From Apostichopus japonicus (taxonomy: Eukaryota; Echinodermata; Holothuroidea; Aspidochirotida; Stichopodidae), in the NCBI RefSeq assembly GCF_037975245.1, contig NC_092568.1, forward strand, positions 35,088,501 to 35,152,500: a DNA stretch of 64,000 nt, read 5' to 3'. Under the pieces are notes generated by a model, which was not told the origin of the DNA, did no database searches, and saw only the letters and a program-made list of their open reading frames with translations. Shown here in pieces: positions 11,403 to 24,300 of the stretch; the first letter of the stretch is position 1; the number at the start of each line of letters is the position of its first letter. Both the position numbers and the translations under genes were made by a program.

Positions 11403-13606
11403 GATCAACTTGCGAGTGACAACATTACTGCAAAGCAAATTCTTCCCACACGAAGAACTGCAATATTATAATGTTAGCCACAGGCAGTGTTTTGCGGCTA
11501 TTGCTAGCTTAAGTTACAGTTTTGTCAGTTGGTACGGTGTGACTGTGAGGATACCACAGTTGTGTTGTTCGTGCTACAGTAGGCGTATTGTATTGCTCGT
11601 GTACACATTTAACCAGTTGTGCGAATACTTGTTGTGGCCAGTGGTATTACGTAACATGCCTGTCATTGCAATTAGAAGTACAGAAATATGACCTGAGTAC
11701 CGGTCACGACATTGTACAAACGCACTTTATCCAAAATAGTTTTCCGTTTCCTCATCGCTGACTTTCGAAAATTCAAAACCACCAGTTGTCAGCAAAACGT
11801 TTTATCGTGTACTGAATACGGTTATATCGAGGACGGGGTCATCAGGCCTACATTTCCACATAATTGAATTCGACAAGGGTATATGGGACGGTTGCTATCG
11901 GTACGCCTAAAGGCAGGGTAAAGAGGGATGGCAAAGGGTGGACATAAAACGGAGCGGAAATGTGAGGTAAAGTGAAGAGAAATAGGGATGGAATGAAAAT
12001 AGAGAAGCAGGTGGCCGAAAGGGGAGATCTGGAGAGAGGAAGGGCCGGGGTGGGGTAGAGTGTCAGTAGAGGGGAAGCTAAGGAAGGAAGGAGGAGCTAA
12101 ATTCTAAAGAAAAGCGCAACATATTACATCATCCCGACTGATGCTTACACGGCTTAAAACTGGCAAAATCATGATCTTTCGTGGGTCTAGTCTTAAACCC
12201 AATGTCGAAGCAACGACAGTCGAGTTGCGCCAAGTCATAACCGTCGTCTAGTGTAAGGCGCGCAGTTTTAGGAACAACATATCAGAGACATTAAAATGAC
12301 ATTTCAAAGAAGCATCGCATCGATCATCATAATGACTGTAGACCTATCCAAGGAATTAGGTATCCAGTATAGCATCGCAAAATAGTCAAATTGATATGCA
12401 AGTCCAAAGATGTATAGACATTTTTGTACACAAGAACCATAGTATTTTATAAGGCACAAAAGTCAGGGACTTTCAAAACTGTTACACAAAATTTAAACAG
12501 TAAATTAAAGGGTGTGAAGACTCGCGCAATAAGAAACGTCTAATGCCGGTAATCTGACCTAGTTTCGAATGAGGTGTAACAGAAGTGTTAGATATCACCA
12601 TCGATCCCAGAAAATACACACACAGCTTGCTACCGTCGGTAATTAGACACTATAGTGTTCAGTCAGTACATACAGCTGCGGTCAATACCCACAGCACAGT
12701 GTACAAACGATACAGCGATGGACATCTCAGGTCCAGCTAAAGATGGTATCACGTTTCATTACTGTCTGCATTTTGTAGCGACAAGAGAAAAACTTCACTT
12801 TCACAGGACGGCACGCGGTTTGAGGCGAGTCTTCAATGCCTTTAAACCCTGATATCTAAATTATAATTCGCTACCTGACTGCAGTTACAACTTATTTGGG
12901 ACTATTTGACAAGTTATCATATTAAATGCCTAGCTTTTGTTTTAATGGGATGATTTCTTATACTATTTCACATCCATGGGTAACGAAAGAATGGAATCAT
13001 ACACTCACTAATAGCTACTTAATTTTCACTTAGTGTGAAACGTTCTACTGACTCGGTGTCCTCGTGATACATCTATCGTAAATAGCTGCGTTACTGATTT
13101 GGCATAACGCCCTCTATTCACAGTTATTTTAGGTTTGCGGTTCGTTTTGATTTATTCGTTAATGCTATATCGATAGAATGCGCCATATAAAAATGAATTA
13201 CTAGCTTAATTTGTTGCATCAGACAATAATTGGTAACAAATGAATTAAGCTAATTTTTACCCTCAAAGCCAATGCTTTCATTACAAAAACACAGTTGATG
13301 CATCTCTGTGAGTTTAGCACGATCGGTGCTCTACTCACTTCTTCGTGTGGCTTCTTCGAATTGATATTTGTTCATGTGTCCAGGTGCCTATATGGCCAAT
13401 CATATTTTGTTTACGTCGATCAAGCATTTCATGTGAGGTGTCATGAAGGTTAAAAAGATTAAAATGGATGCATTATAGTATTTCCATCTAAGTCCTCAAC
13501 AGACTATCGAAATCCTGTCAGTTTCATACACTCATCTCAAGTTAAGCCTTGTATATAGCCCTTAACATTTAAAGGTAACAATTTAAAGAAAAGGGCATAC
13601 ATATAT

Positions 13607-13799
13607 ATTGTTCGACACATGGTGACAAACGCCTACAGTGGAATTACGACCTTCCTTACCCGTTACGAACCTCTGGACATACAATAAGCGTCCATAGCCC
13701 AGTGGTTAGGGTGTCCGCATATAAAGCGGGAAGCCCGGGTTCGAATCTCGGTGGAGGCTGGAAGTTTTTACACTGTTCTTGATTTTCCACTTCACTACG
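13607..13799 (+). repeat. tRNA-like SINE/dispersed repeat, copy 1
   Basis: A ~193-bp unit with a tRNA-like core at 13688-13758. An ~80-bp leader and a ~41-bp trailer are both shared with copy 2, 376 bp downstream. There is no visible poly-A or other SINE tail. Confidence 0.75.
13688..13758 (+). tRNA. tRNA-like cloverleaf, anticodon position ATA (probable tRNA pseudogene/SINE head)
   Basis: The 71-nt core folds as a cloverleaf. The acceptor GCGTCCA pairs TGGAGGC with one mismatch. The D stem is GCCC/GGGT. The anticodon stem TCCGC/GCGGG encloses the loop ATATAAA. The T arm is CCGGG-TTCGAAT-CTCGG. Boxes A and B are present. An ATA anticodon (for Tyr UAU) is not used by normal nuclear tRNAs and there is a second copy with shared flanks, so a working tRNA is unlikely. 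Confidence 0.5.
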
Positions 13800-13982
13800 T
13801 TTTCAATGATATATATATATTCATTTGCCTTTGTCGTTTACCTCCACTTCATTAACATAAGGTCTGTTCAAAGTATCTCTTTCGAGATACGGCTTTATGA
13901 ATCACAAATGATTTCGAGTTGGTTAGCATCATGTTTGATCTCTAGAGTATAAGGCAAAATTTGTCAACAAAACAGAACTAGC

Positions 13983-14175
13983 ATTGTTCGATATACAGGT
14001 GACAAACGCCTACAGTAGAATTACGACCTTCCTTACGGGTTTCGAACCGCTCGACATACAATCAGCGTCCATAGCCTAGTGGTTAGGGTGTCCGCACATA
14101 AAGCGGGAGGCCCGGGTTCGGATCCCTGTGGAGGCTGGAAGTTTTTTCACTGTTCTTGATGTTCCAACTCATTAC
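13983..14175 (+). repeat. tRNA-like SINE/dispersed repeat, copy 2
   Basis: Direct repeat of 13607-13799. Its tRNA-like core at 14065-14135 has the anticodon loop changed to ACATAAA, losing the universal U33, and the T arm changed to TTCGGAT. Most of the stems remain. Confidence 0.75.
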
Positions 14176-14277
14176 AATATATACATATACATATATTTTG
14201 TTTTAACTGTCTCGTTATACGGTGGTTCTGCAGAGATAAAGCGAGTTGTAGACCTATAACGTGTTAGTATAATGCGA

Positions 14278-14475
14278 CATCTCGACAAATTCGTTTTTGT
14301 CGAATTGACGAGTTAAGATAACGTTACATCTTGACAAAAATTATCAAATTGTCGAATTTCTACGTTACACATAACCGTTGGACAACACTGCAGATATCGG
14401 ATATTTTGTCGAATTGGCAAGTAACGATAATATGATAACTTGGCAAAAATTATCAAATTGTCGAGTTACTGCTTT
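14278..14475. repeat. A/T-rich ~120-bp two-copy repeat with TTGTCGAATT motifs
   Basis: The block 'gtcgaattgacgagt...cttgacaaaaattatcaaattgtcgaatt' recurs as 'gtcgaattggcaagt...cttggcaaaaattatcaaattgtcgagtt'. Within each copy TCGAATT and AATT(G)TCGA arms are inverted, so hairpins are possible. Confidence 0.65.
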
Positions 14476-17400
14476 GCACGTAATTTGCAGTGAATTCAAC
14501 AGAAATCACATATTTGATGTGTTTTCGTGTTATACAAATCGCTTGTCCTTTCAGAATGAGAACTATTGGAGCTGAAACGTCGAGCCCTTTGTATAGGCTC
14601 AATGATCAGTTTGATGTTCCTTCATGTGAGAAGTGGCGTGAACATGTATACTAACGGTTAAAAAAGAAGTGAAATGTTTCTTTTGACTTATAAACGAATT
14701 GAAGTGATCATTATGACACATTTTAAGCAGATTACATACGCATCTTTTTCGTTCATATATCATTAAAAATTTAACACTTACATGCTTAGTTGTCAGTGAA
14801 AAAGAATGCGCTTTCTCGCATTCTCTCTGGGGTCTTATCACGATCATTATTAATGGAAGAACGCGCCCATGCAGCTCGGATGGTATAAGCAGCGCCGACT
14901 CGCTTAAAAAAGTGATGATTCATTTTGAAGGTGAATATCACTTAAATAGAAAAAAAAAATGTCAGCTTATTTGATGTTAATTCCTCAAATATCAGTGCCG
15001 CCTTAGTTGATAATTCAAGAATATATGTGAACCTTGAAAATTCGTGCAGCAAGAAGTATTACATTGTCAGAGACTATGTAAAACAAGCCTAATGACTGAC
15101 AGCAGGGATTTGTTTCTTAACAGGCTTAAAGGAGTATATAGCTGGACGAAAAGTTATGGTTTGATTCACTCATATTTGTACACCCCCCTCCCCAGTTTCA
15201 TTTTTGAAGGCCGATGTATATACAACGTTAAATCATCAACGACCTATGGTTTTCCTCCTTATTAAAGGTCTACGGACAACTATGAACAATATTGTTCTAA
15301 TCACTCGAATAGGCATTATACAAATCAACTCCCATCAAATTCCATCAAAGATTTATCATTTTACAAGTCTTTTCTTAATTCTCATTTCATATATGAATAA
15401 ACATGAGCTAATTATTCACATTTATGATGTAAAGCGAGTGAGTGTCTAATTTTCTGTTATGTTATTCCTTTGTTTTTACAACCTTTGTTTCAAGGGCACT
15501 GAACACAGGTTTCTGCATGGCATCAGAGGATTTTTTCAAATTTTTATTTTCTTCTTTGAAAGGAGGAACATCAGAATTATTCAAATGATATTTGAGGGCT
15601 TGTGTTATTATGGGTTAACTTATTAAGGGCTAAAATATAGGAAATGTTGATGAGCGCATCACTCCATGTCATAGTTTGCACATATTTAAGGAGTTTCCCA
15701 GATTGATTAAAACTTCAAAGGTGTAGAACTTGGAAACGAAGCTTTTCGAAAACTTTCTACAAATTTTGAATGAGATAATCATATACACAACAAATGTAGT
15801 GAATATGGGACAAATTGGGCTAGATGTCCGTAGTACTTTAAGGGAATTATGTATTTGTGTACAAACAAACACAAATATAAACTGAACTGAACTGCTACTG
15901 GGGTATATATAATGCGTTCGTAAACAGAACGTTTCTTTATCTAACATTTTTATATAGTTATACCAAACAAGGACTGGCTTCAGCAACTATAAGTGTAACT
16001 TATATGTGTATTCAAGTTCTAAATACTAGGTGACCACCTCGGCCCAACTATTTTTACCCTTTCAACTCTCCAAGGATGCAGGAGCGGGGTATACTGTATG
16101 ATAAGGAGCCAATTCCGTCAATCATCTGTTAAATAAAGAAATTTTAGAATAATCCCTCTTTCTAACATGTATTTCATTGAAAATCACTATGAAAGAACAT
16201 CTAAACTCTGAGAAATCTCTGACAGCGCTGCAGCCCCGCATGGTTGTTTTGACCCTTGAACCATCACTATGTACGATGGGCATAGCCCCCCCCCCCCTTC
16301 GGCGGCCTGCCCTGCATCCCTTGCCAGTAACAGTTCACCCTCGGAACCGTTCAGAAATACACCGAGCCTCTGCTGTGTCCTTCGTCTCTTTTTGACTTTC
16401 GAATTTCACCCGACATGCGGTACAGTACGGCATTATCGCAGTTATCAATAAAATCTACTGCATCGATTCATTGATGTCACCAACATTAAGAAGGCCTGAG
16501 ATTTCCTACCCCCTTATAATCATACAAACGATTAACATACATCACTCCACCCTACCTGTGTGGCTGTGACTAACACTTTCATTGCAAACGATGTTCATGA
16601 TACAATGTTTCATTTTAATAGCTAACTTAGCCACTCAGATACATTGTATATACCACCGTATGATACATGCATACGGATTGAAGCTAATGTTGAGAAAAAT
16701 TAATCCGAGAAAGAAATATACGACCAGAAATTGGACTTCGAACTTGAAACAAACGCTGTTGCAAAATAACGATTTTAAGAATCTTACACAGATCTTAGAG
16801 TTACGTCATGATTCAAAGCCTCTCGCTGACTAATGCATGAACTGGACGCCTACGGGACGGTTTATCGATTATTATTAACGCCATCCATATATGTACTAAC
16901 ATGCCTCTTTTCATTAGCTGATATATAGTACGGCAACCCGAAAAAGAAAAGCATTTTACAAAATACTAGAAATTTGGTGTACCGTAAAAATTTATAGAAT
17001 TATTTTGGCATGACCTATGGAGAGAACTATTCGCTATTCATCTCTCTCATCATAAGTCACCATCGCCGCCATCAAACATAAGTACCACTATTTCAAAAGT
17101 TCTCTGAGCTGTCACGGTTGAGTGCCAGGAGCAACATGTTGGATAGATTTTCATAGAAAATATCGATCAAATTTCACAATAATTGATAGCCAAACCTTCA
17201 AAACTCAAAATTCGAAGTTTTTGTAATAATATTTTACAAACAGTGACCCGGAATTTGCAAGAAAAACACTACGAAGATAGGTTTTAATTGCGAACATATA
17301 AATTTGTAACCTTCTTCTTAATGGACGAATCTATTCTGAAGCGCTTCATTGATTGAACTATACCAAACGAGAACGTCCATGACAAAGAGCGGCGGTAAAC

Positions 17401-17491
17401 AAAAGGAAAATTCAGTTGACAACGGGACTCGATGCAGTTGAAACGGTTCGCCACCAGACTGCGCTTTACAGGCCCGTCCGAATGTGAGAAA

Positions 17492-18304
17492 ATGGACGAA
17501 GAGCTTCGATGTTATGCTTGCGGGGGAAATTTTAAAACTCCCGTTCTCCTTCCTTGTGCACACAACGTATGTCTTATATGTGCCCACGATTTACAAGCTA
17601 AATCAAACATACAGGGACAGTTCATTTTTGAGCAGCAGCTAGACTTTTTAGATTTTCCTGACACTGACCGTTTGAGTGCTGCTAGTGACGGAGATAGCGG
17701 CGTAAGTTACGCCGGTTATGCCCCTAGTGCCATAAGTTCTGCCTCATCTGGAAGTACCTCGTCTTGTTCTAGTGGAAGAGGTAGTACTAGTGGATCCGGG
17801 GGTGTTCTGAAAGGTATCGGAGGAAATTATCCACCTCTGCAAACTGATTCAGTTCGTCTTACTTGTCCTAAGTGTCATCGTACTATTTTCCTTGACGACA
17901 GAGGCGTAGAGAGTTTGCCTCGAAATCTTGCATTGGAATCAATTGTTGCTCGTTATGCACAGATAAGAAACAGAATGAAATGTCAACTTTGTGAAAAGGA
18001 TGCAAAAGACGCCGAAGTTTACTGCGAGCAGTGCGATATCTTCTATTGCCATGCCTGTAAGGAGAGCTGTCATCCTTCTAGAGGACCCCTGGCACAGCAC
18101 ACACTGACAATTCCCAGTAAAGGAAAGTTGGCGACTGGTTCAAAAGCCCCTCCTCGGATCTCAACATGCAGTGAACATAAAGATGAAAATCTTAGCATGT
18201 ACTGTATCATGTGCAAAGTGCCTGTGTGTTATTTGTGCCAGAATGAAGGGAAACATATGAACCACGAGATGAATGCCTTGGGAGCTATGTCCAAAGTACA
18301 GAAG
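17492..18304 (+). CDS. TRIM9: TRIM9 coding exon 1 (RING, B-box 1, B-box 2)
   Basis: 271 codons ending VQK|GTATGC, phase 0. The exon carries all zinc ligands of the RING and both B-boxes, and stops just after the B-box 2/coiled-coil junction, as in vertebrate TRIM9. Residues ~66-73 (DGDSGVSY) lie where mammalian TRIM9 has the β-TrCP-binding DSGxxS motif. Confidence 0.97.
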
Positions 18305-21300
18305 GTATGCTTTCTAGGCTTAGGGAGTTAGGCCTACAATAGTCTACAAAAAGTACAATAGCACTACCTGTGCTAGTCAATCAAGCTTGGTCCTTGCATG
18401 TCAGTATTTTATCAGGCATAACCCTATAATTGCTACTAGTATGAATAGCCCCTGCCACAAATTAGGCATAATGCAAGTTACAGTAAATTTATTGTACACT
18501 AAGAACTAGGTTAGGCCTATTGCCACTTACACTGGGAGGCAGGATTTCAAACTAGGCTATACCTAGTTTATTTAACTGTTAAAGTTACACCCTACAACTT
18601 ATAATTACAAGTATGCTACAATATATGCTAAATAGTTACAGACTCAGTTTGAACAATATTCATCATGGACATGACCAACCATTTCAAACGCCAAGAATCC
18701 TAGATGTGAAAGTCGAACAAGTGTTTGTCAGGATAAGGGCTCTACAGGTACCCTGGGAGGTTGGAGAAGGAGTGAATTAAAAGGAGGACCAGAGTCAGAC
18801 CAGTTCCCTGTGGTGTTGAAATTGTCGCCTGTGGCAACAATACAACTGGCCAACATGAATTCATGTCATTGCTGTGAAAGTAACAGAGTCCATTACCCCT
18901 GATGTGGGGGGGGGGGGGTGAATTAGAGATATATTTAATCTGACTCAGTCATGAGTTCAATTTAAGCTATTATTGGCAAGGCCTGCCTTCTTCCCTTTTT
19001 CAGGATTGAATGATTTTAGAAAATCAAGTACAGTACATGGTTCTTGGAATGATGTGTCTATAGATGCTACAGTAGGGCACTATTTATTTCCTTCAGATTG
19101 TAACAAAACATATGCATCCAACTCCTTAAAAGGCCCTAAAGAATCTGAAAAATTTCAAGTTTACTGTACATACCTGTTTGGTCTCCCATTCATACAGACA
19201 GCTTGAACTTTAGCTATAATTGTTTACAACTACAAACATAAACTTCACTCATGCATGACTCACAGATAAAGATCATTGAATAATGTCATAGCCCATTATT
19301 GACATGAAAAGTATCATTTTGCACTTAGTAATGATGAATAATAAAATAAAACTTCTAGTTACCTTAAAGTAGTATTGGCAAATGTTGGATTTTTATCCAA
19401 GATAATTAATACAAGTTTGTGTCTGGAAGAGGTGCTTGTCAGATTGCATTTAGCCAGGGGAGAGTTATTATGAGTGAACTCCCCCTCCCCCCCTTTCTTC
19501 AACCTCACACAAGTTATCACACTGGTATTTAAGCATTTGCCTCTGAATTTATTTATATTACTTATTAGCACAACATGCATGTAGGGCTAAATATAGACCT
19601 AATTTATAGTATGGTATACCTCAGAACTGCAGAATGTACCATTTAATGTCTAAGTTTTAAATTTAATGCTTACAATTGGGATTCACGCATCAATGACCCC
19701 AGGACAGTACCCCTTCCTTTGAAAAATTCTTGATCTGCATCTGGTCTCTCCCATAAACATTCAGGCCCCTACCTTAGAACTCAGTCTGGGAAATCTATCA
19801 TTTGACTCCCCCCCCCCACGCCACCATTGAAAGCCTTCGCACTCCACTGTGTAACATTCCGCCCACACTGTACACACTGTGATCTGCTGAAGTGCAGTCA
19901 CTGATCATAGTCAGATGGATACATGTCAGATAATGAACTATTAGGAGATATTTATTCATGACCAACTGAACTTGATGAATACAGTACTTAGGTAGGTTAT
20001 TACAATTTCACTTTGGATGATTAAGACACTTTTCTATTAATCAGTTCTAAGCGCATAACATCCTCTCTACAAAATGGATTAGTATAAACATCATTTGAAC
20101 TGGATACTCCAGTAACTTCAACATGGTCCAGGTAGTGATTTTTTGTCAGTTTCTCTGAGGGAGAATGAACACAAGTTTGCATGGAAGTTTTCAAACCATA
20201 TTTGCATGCAACTGATGAAGCAAGTGTCCTTCATGAAATCTCCTGTCTTTCTCCAAGATATCTGATTTTGTGAAATACAAGTGACAACCGAGTGATATGC
20301 AACAGAAAACAGACAAGACATATATAGCAAAGGAAACGTTGACTACGATGGATTCAAGTGGATTATTGAGGGTACCATTTCAGAATATGCCACCATTTTA
20401 ATATATACTGTGGTAAAGCAGAGATCATGCTGTAATTCATTGACTGCAGCTCAGAAAGTGTCAGGGAAGGGACATTTTGAAAAGAATTTGTCAAAAATAC
20501 TATCACACAAATAAAACGAAATATAGAAGCCAAACAAGGTTGTATACATAAAATTCACTAAAAAAAAGGTTTCACTCTGGTGTCACAATGTGCCCTATCT
20601 TTTTTTTTTACAGCGCACTTTTATAATAATACTTTTCCAATGATCTTAGCTGTTTCAACTAATGTAATATCCAATTTGAGTTAATGTTGCCTTGCATTGA
20701 TTCATAATCATACACATGTGGTTGTTGGCAGATCAACAAAAGGTACTGCATACTGTAGGCTCAAATTTAGATTTACTAAGTTACTTTAGTTGTACATGTG
20801 TGATGTTAGGCTAGACTTATTTCCACTTCAAGATATCAAATCAGGTGCTTAGTAATAAGCTGTTATCAGGCTGTGTTATGTTTCTTCTGGCAGCAAAACC
20901 AAGATTTATGCAGATACCATATTTTCAATTCTGGAAACCTTGACAGGTCTAATGGAAAACTTAAGTTACACAGCAAAATAGAAATTCATAAATGCCAAAA
21001 TTAGGATGGTTACATATTTTGGTCAAACTTTTTACAAAGGGATTATCAAGATTATAGATCATATTGAAAGTTTTATTGATTCCTCTACACTGTAGGGATA
21101 AATAACATCTTTTGAGGTACTGTAGGGCTAAAGGTTGAATATGCTAAATTGTAAATAAATTGTTAATAACAGTTAAACACATTCTAGTCTGAAATATTGT
21201 ACCATGCATGGATCTGATATGAAGTGGTAGAACAGTGCACTAAACAGTACAGTAGCTCAGCTTATATACTCAGGTACTTGAGGTCAAGACATGACATCAC

Positions 21301-24300
21301 CAGAGAGCTGCTGTTAGAGTTAGTAGCTCCCTGACATCACCACCCTCTGTAATCTACCATCTATACCCACTGTCATATAATGTACACATTTAACTTGTCA
21401 CCTGTAAGTCAGTGGTAATGATGGGCTGACATGCCAGTGTACCCTTACAATGTGTAAACAAAGGACTTAACATTTGTTATTCATGAACTGTCTAAGTAGC
21501 TAAAGATTTATGAGTCGATGATAGTTTGATTATTCCTAAAGGATCAGTTTCAGAGAGGCCCATGTGCAGGTAGGTCTGATTCCTGTTTATTTACAGTGTC
21601 ATGAAATGTGGCTGTGGAGTCAGTCAGTCACCAGTGGTGTCACCAGCTAGCTCCATGAGTGTTTTAAGCGCCTAGGACGATTTAATATTGACTTTGACAT
21701 ACCAATGCATATTTAGACTTCTGGAAGAACAAGTATGTTTTCTGGCAGTTAGATGAACATCAACCGGAGAGTACTATGAAGCCTGCAGTGCTCAGTCGAA
21801 ATCATATTTTATGTATGCTGCATTGTGCCGAGTTTTTCGCAGACTTAGTACATGCGGATTGATTTACTGTAAGATCAAACAAGTGTTTATACTCCAGCAA
21901 TCACTGCTTGTATTAAAAAAAATATAACTTTAGAGTAGTTAATTACAGTTCCGGTAGTGGCTACTTACAAGGGCCCCTGCATGGGATGGGGGGGGGCTGG
22001 GAGGAGGAGAGTACAGGAGGAGACAGTTAAAGCCACTGCTTAATTACAACATTTTACATGCAGCAAATTGATTTCAAAATTGTTCAGGTCGATCAAGTTT
22101 GTCAGAATTTATACAGCAACCAAGTTGTTGTGTCAGCCACCCTTCCTCCATTTCTTAAGTACAGCACAATTTTTATGTGAGGAATTTTTCTTAGAATGAT
22201 AACAAAAATCTGTTAAAGTATCTGTAATGTTTTACTAGATAAAAGCTTCTAAGTCTAGACTGTGTGTTAATCTTATTTAAAATTTGAAACCTCATCTTGC
22301 AGTATTCATTTAGGATGCCGACCAACTTTCAGCCACACAACGTAGGCCTATAAATACGAAACTACGCAGCACATGATACTACAGAAATTTGATGCGCACT
22401 CAGGGTATCTCTTTTTAAACTGTTATTTTTGACACATTATCTTCTTCCCATCCTGCGGGTAAAGTTTATGCTCCGTAGCCATCGGACTTGAGGCTAGTCG
22501 ATGAATCACTCCGAAGCTGCAAGCCCAGATTACCAAACCGGCAGCTAGCTTCTAGAAATATCGGCTGCACGCCTGGTTCGTGTTTGGCCGCCGATACGGC
22601 AGCCTATACTCGGGAGGAATTTTCAGAGATGAGTCATAGTCTTCGTCTAGATGACTGTATTGATCAGTAGCAGCGACCCTAATGCGAAGACTATAAGACC
22701 TGATTGAATGCAAAAGGAAGTATCAAACGGAGCCTGCTGTCTCCTGATTAATTATTCATTCCATGGTTTCCTTTATTCTGCTCTGTGAAGAAGTTTACAC
22801 CACGTATCGTGGCACGAGATTTGTAAGAGAGTGCTCCGAGAGAAATTACAGAGCTTCAAGTCTTTTACAACTCTCATGTTTATTGTTGAAGCAAGCTTTT
22901 AGTAGTTGTCAGGGTTACATGCATTAATTTCACATTTTTGGCACCAAGTTTCTTACTAACCCCTCTCCATTATGCATGCAAATTGCATTATTACAGAGAC
23001 TGGTACGGTAGGTAGGTATTCTTGAGCTGAAATTGGCAGTCGAACCTATACACTCGCTCATTTGAGATATATATTGGCATAAAAAGCTTCATTTAGTGAG
23101 TAAGTCTCTTTAGTCTTTATATCTTTCATCTGTGCTCAGTTAGCCTGCACTAATGAAGACTTAATTCAGAAGGAAGATGAATCAGAATTTTCTTTAAAGT
23201 AAATGTTGATTCCATCACTTGTGGAGGCTTTCATTGGTTGTGTTGGTTCAGTTTTAGTGTGTAAACTAAGTTGTTTACATAGTTCATGTGTATCTTTCTT
23301 TGAAAATAGACTTGATAATTACCAGAGAGAACAATTTTAGACATGTATCAAAGGATTTTGCATAAAAAATTGTTTTTATACCAAAGGAAGAATTAAGAGG
23401 ATGTAGAAAATATTGGAAGAAATTTGTTATTGGCCAGCAATGAACTTTTGATTCCTTGCATATAGGCAAAAGGCATCTACACGATGGATATGGCACATGT
23501 ATGTGTGTAGTTTTAATGGTATGTTCCCTTTTTGAAAGTAATGTATTACTTAGTGTCTGTCAGTTGAAGTTTCACTCAATTAGGAAAAGTGTTGAAATGA
23601 TCAAAACTTTGTAATAGGAGAGGCAGACTTTAGGTTACAAGAGCCCTAATGGGATACATATCAAAGTTGGAACATTTGATTAAATTAAATGTGTCTAAAA
23701 AAATAAACAAAAGCTGACATATCATGTAGTAGATTTAGATCTACTAAATTCTACAAACTAAAAAAACACTTTAATATTTGACCACATAACATTATATAAG
23801 GCAAAATAAAGATAAGAAAAGGTGTGACTTATAGCAAAATAGTAAAATGAGGAACAAAAAGAATGACCAAATTTTGAAGAAGTTCCCATAAAAATCCCTG
23901 ATAAGGAACGGGGAACCTTAGACAATTCAATACAGTCCTGCAGTACTAGTCCATGACATAATTTATGATACATAATGCGAGGAATCTAATTGATCATTAA
24001 CAGTCTTGCATCGGAATTAATGTAAAGAGTTTATGAGTAAAGGCCTATGATTCTAACTGGTACTTTACAACACACATCAATTTCTGCGTACATATGCTTT
24101 TGAGAGCAGCCCGATAAAGGTTGTTGACAATGAGCAGTAAATACAGATACAGGACTTAATTGTGCGATTCTGTGACAGTTGTTTTGGTGGACTCATCATG
24201 TTTTCCATTCTTAATGTCAAGAAAATCCTTCTGCCTACTGTTTCCTCAGATGGCAAACAGTGCAGCTATTGATATTTACAGTAGCCAGTAAATGTGCCTG

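Larger units (their letters stand above)
11403..17491. other. Intergenic region between divergent L2HGDH and TRIM9 start codons
   Basis: About 6.1 kb containing the 5' untranslated and promoter sequence of both genes. I could not place either transcription start: no convincing TATA box or CpG island stands out. The clear contents are the paired tRNA-like repeats (13607-13799 and 13983-14175), the A/T-rich repeat pair at 14278-14475, and purine-rich sequence around 11990-12110. Short open frames here resemble no known protein. Confidence 0.6.

Noticed and set aside
17432-17491. Upstream in-frame ATG extending TRIM9 by 20 residues
   Set aside because: Its start context is weak (T at -3), while the ATG at 17492 has A at -3 and G at +4 and begins a conserved N-terminus.
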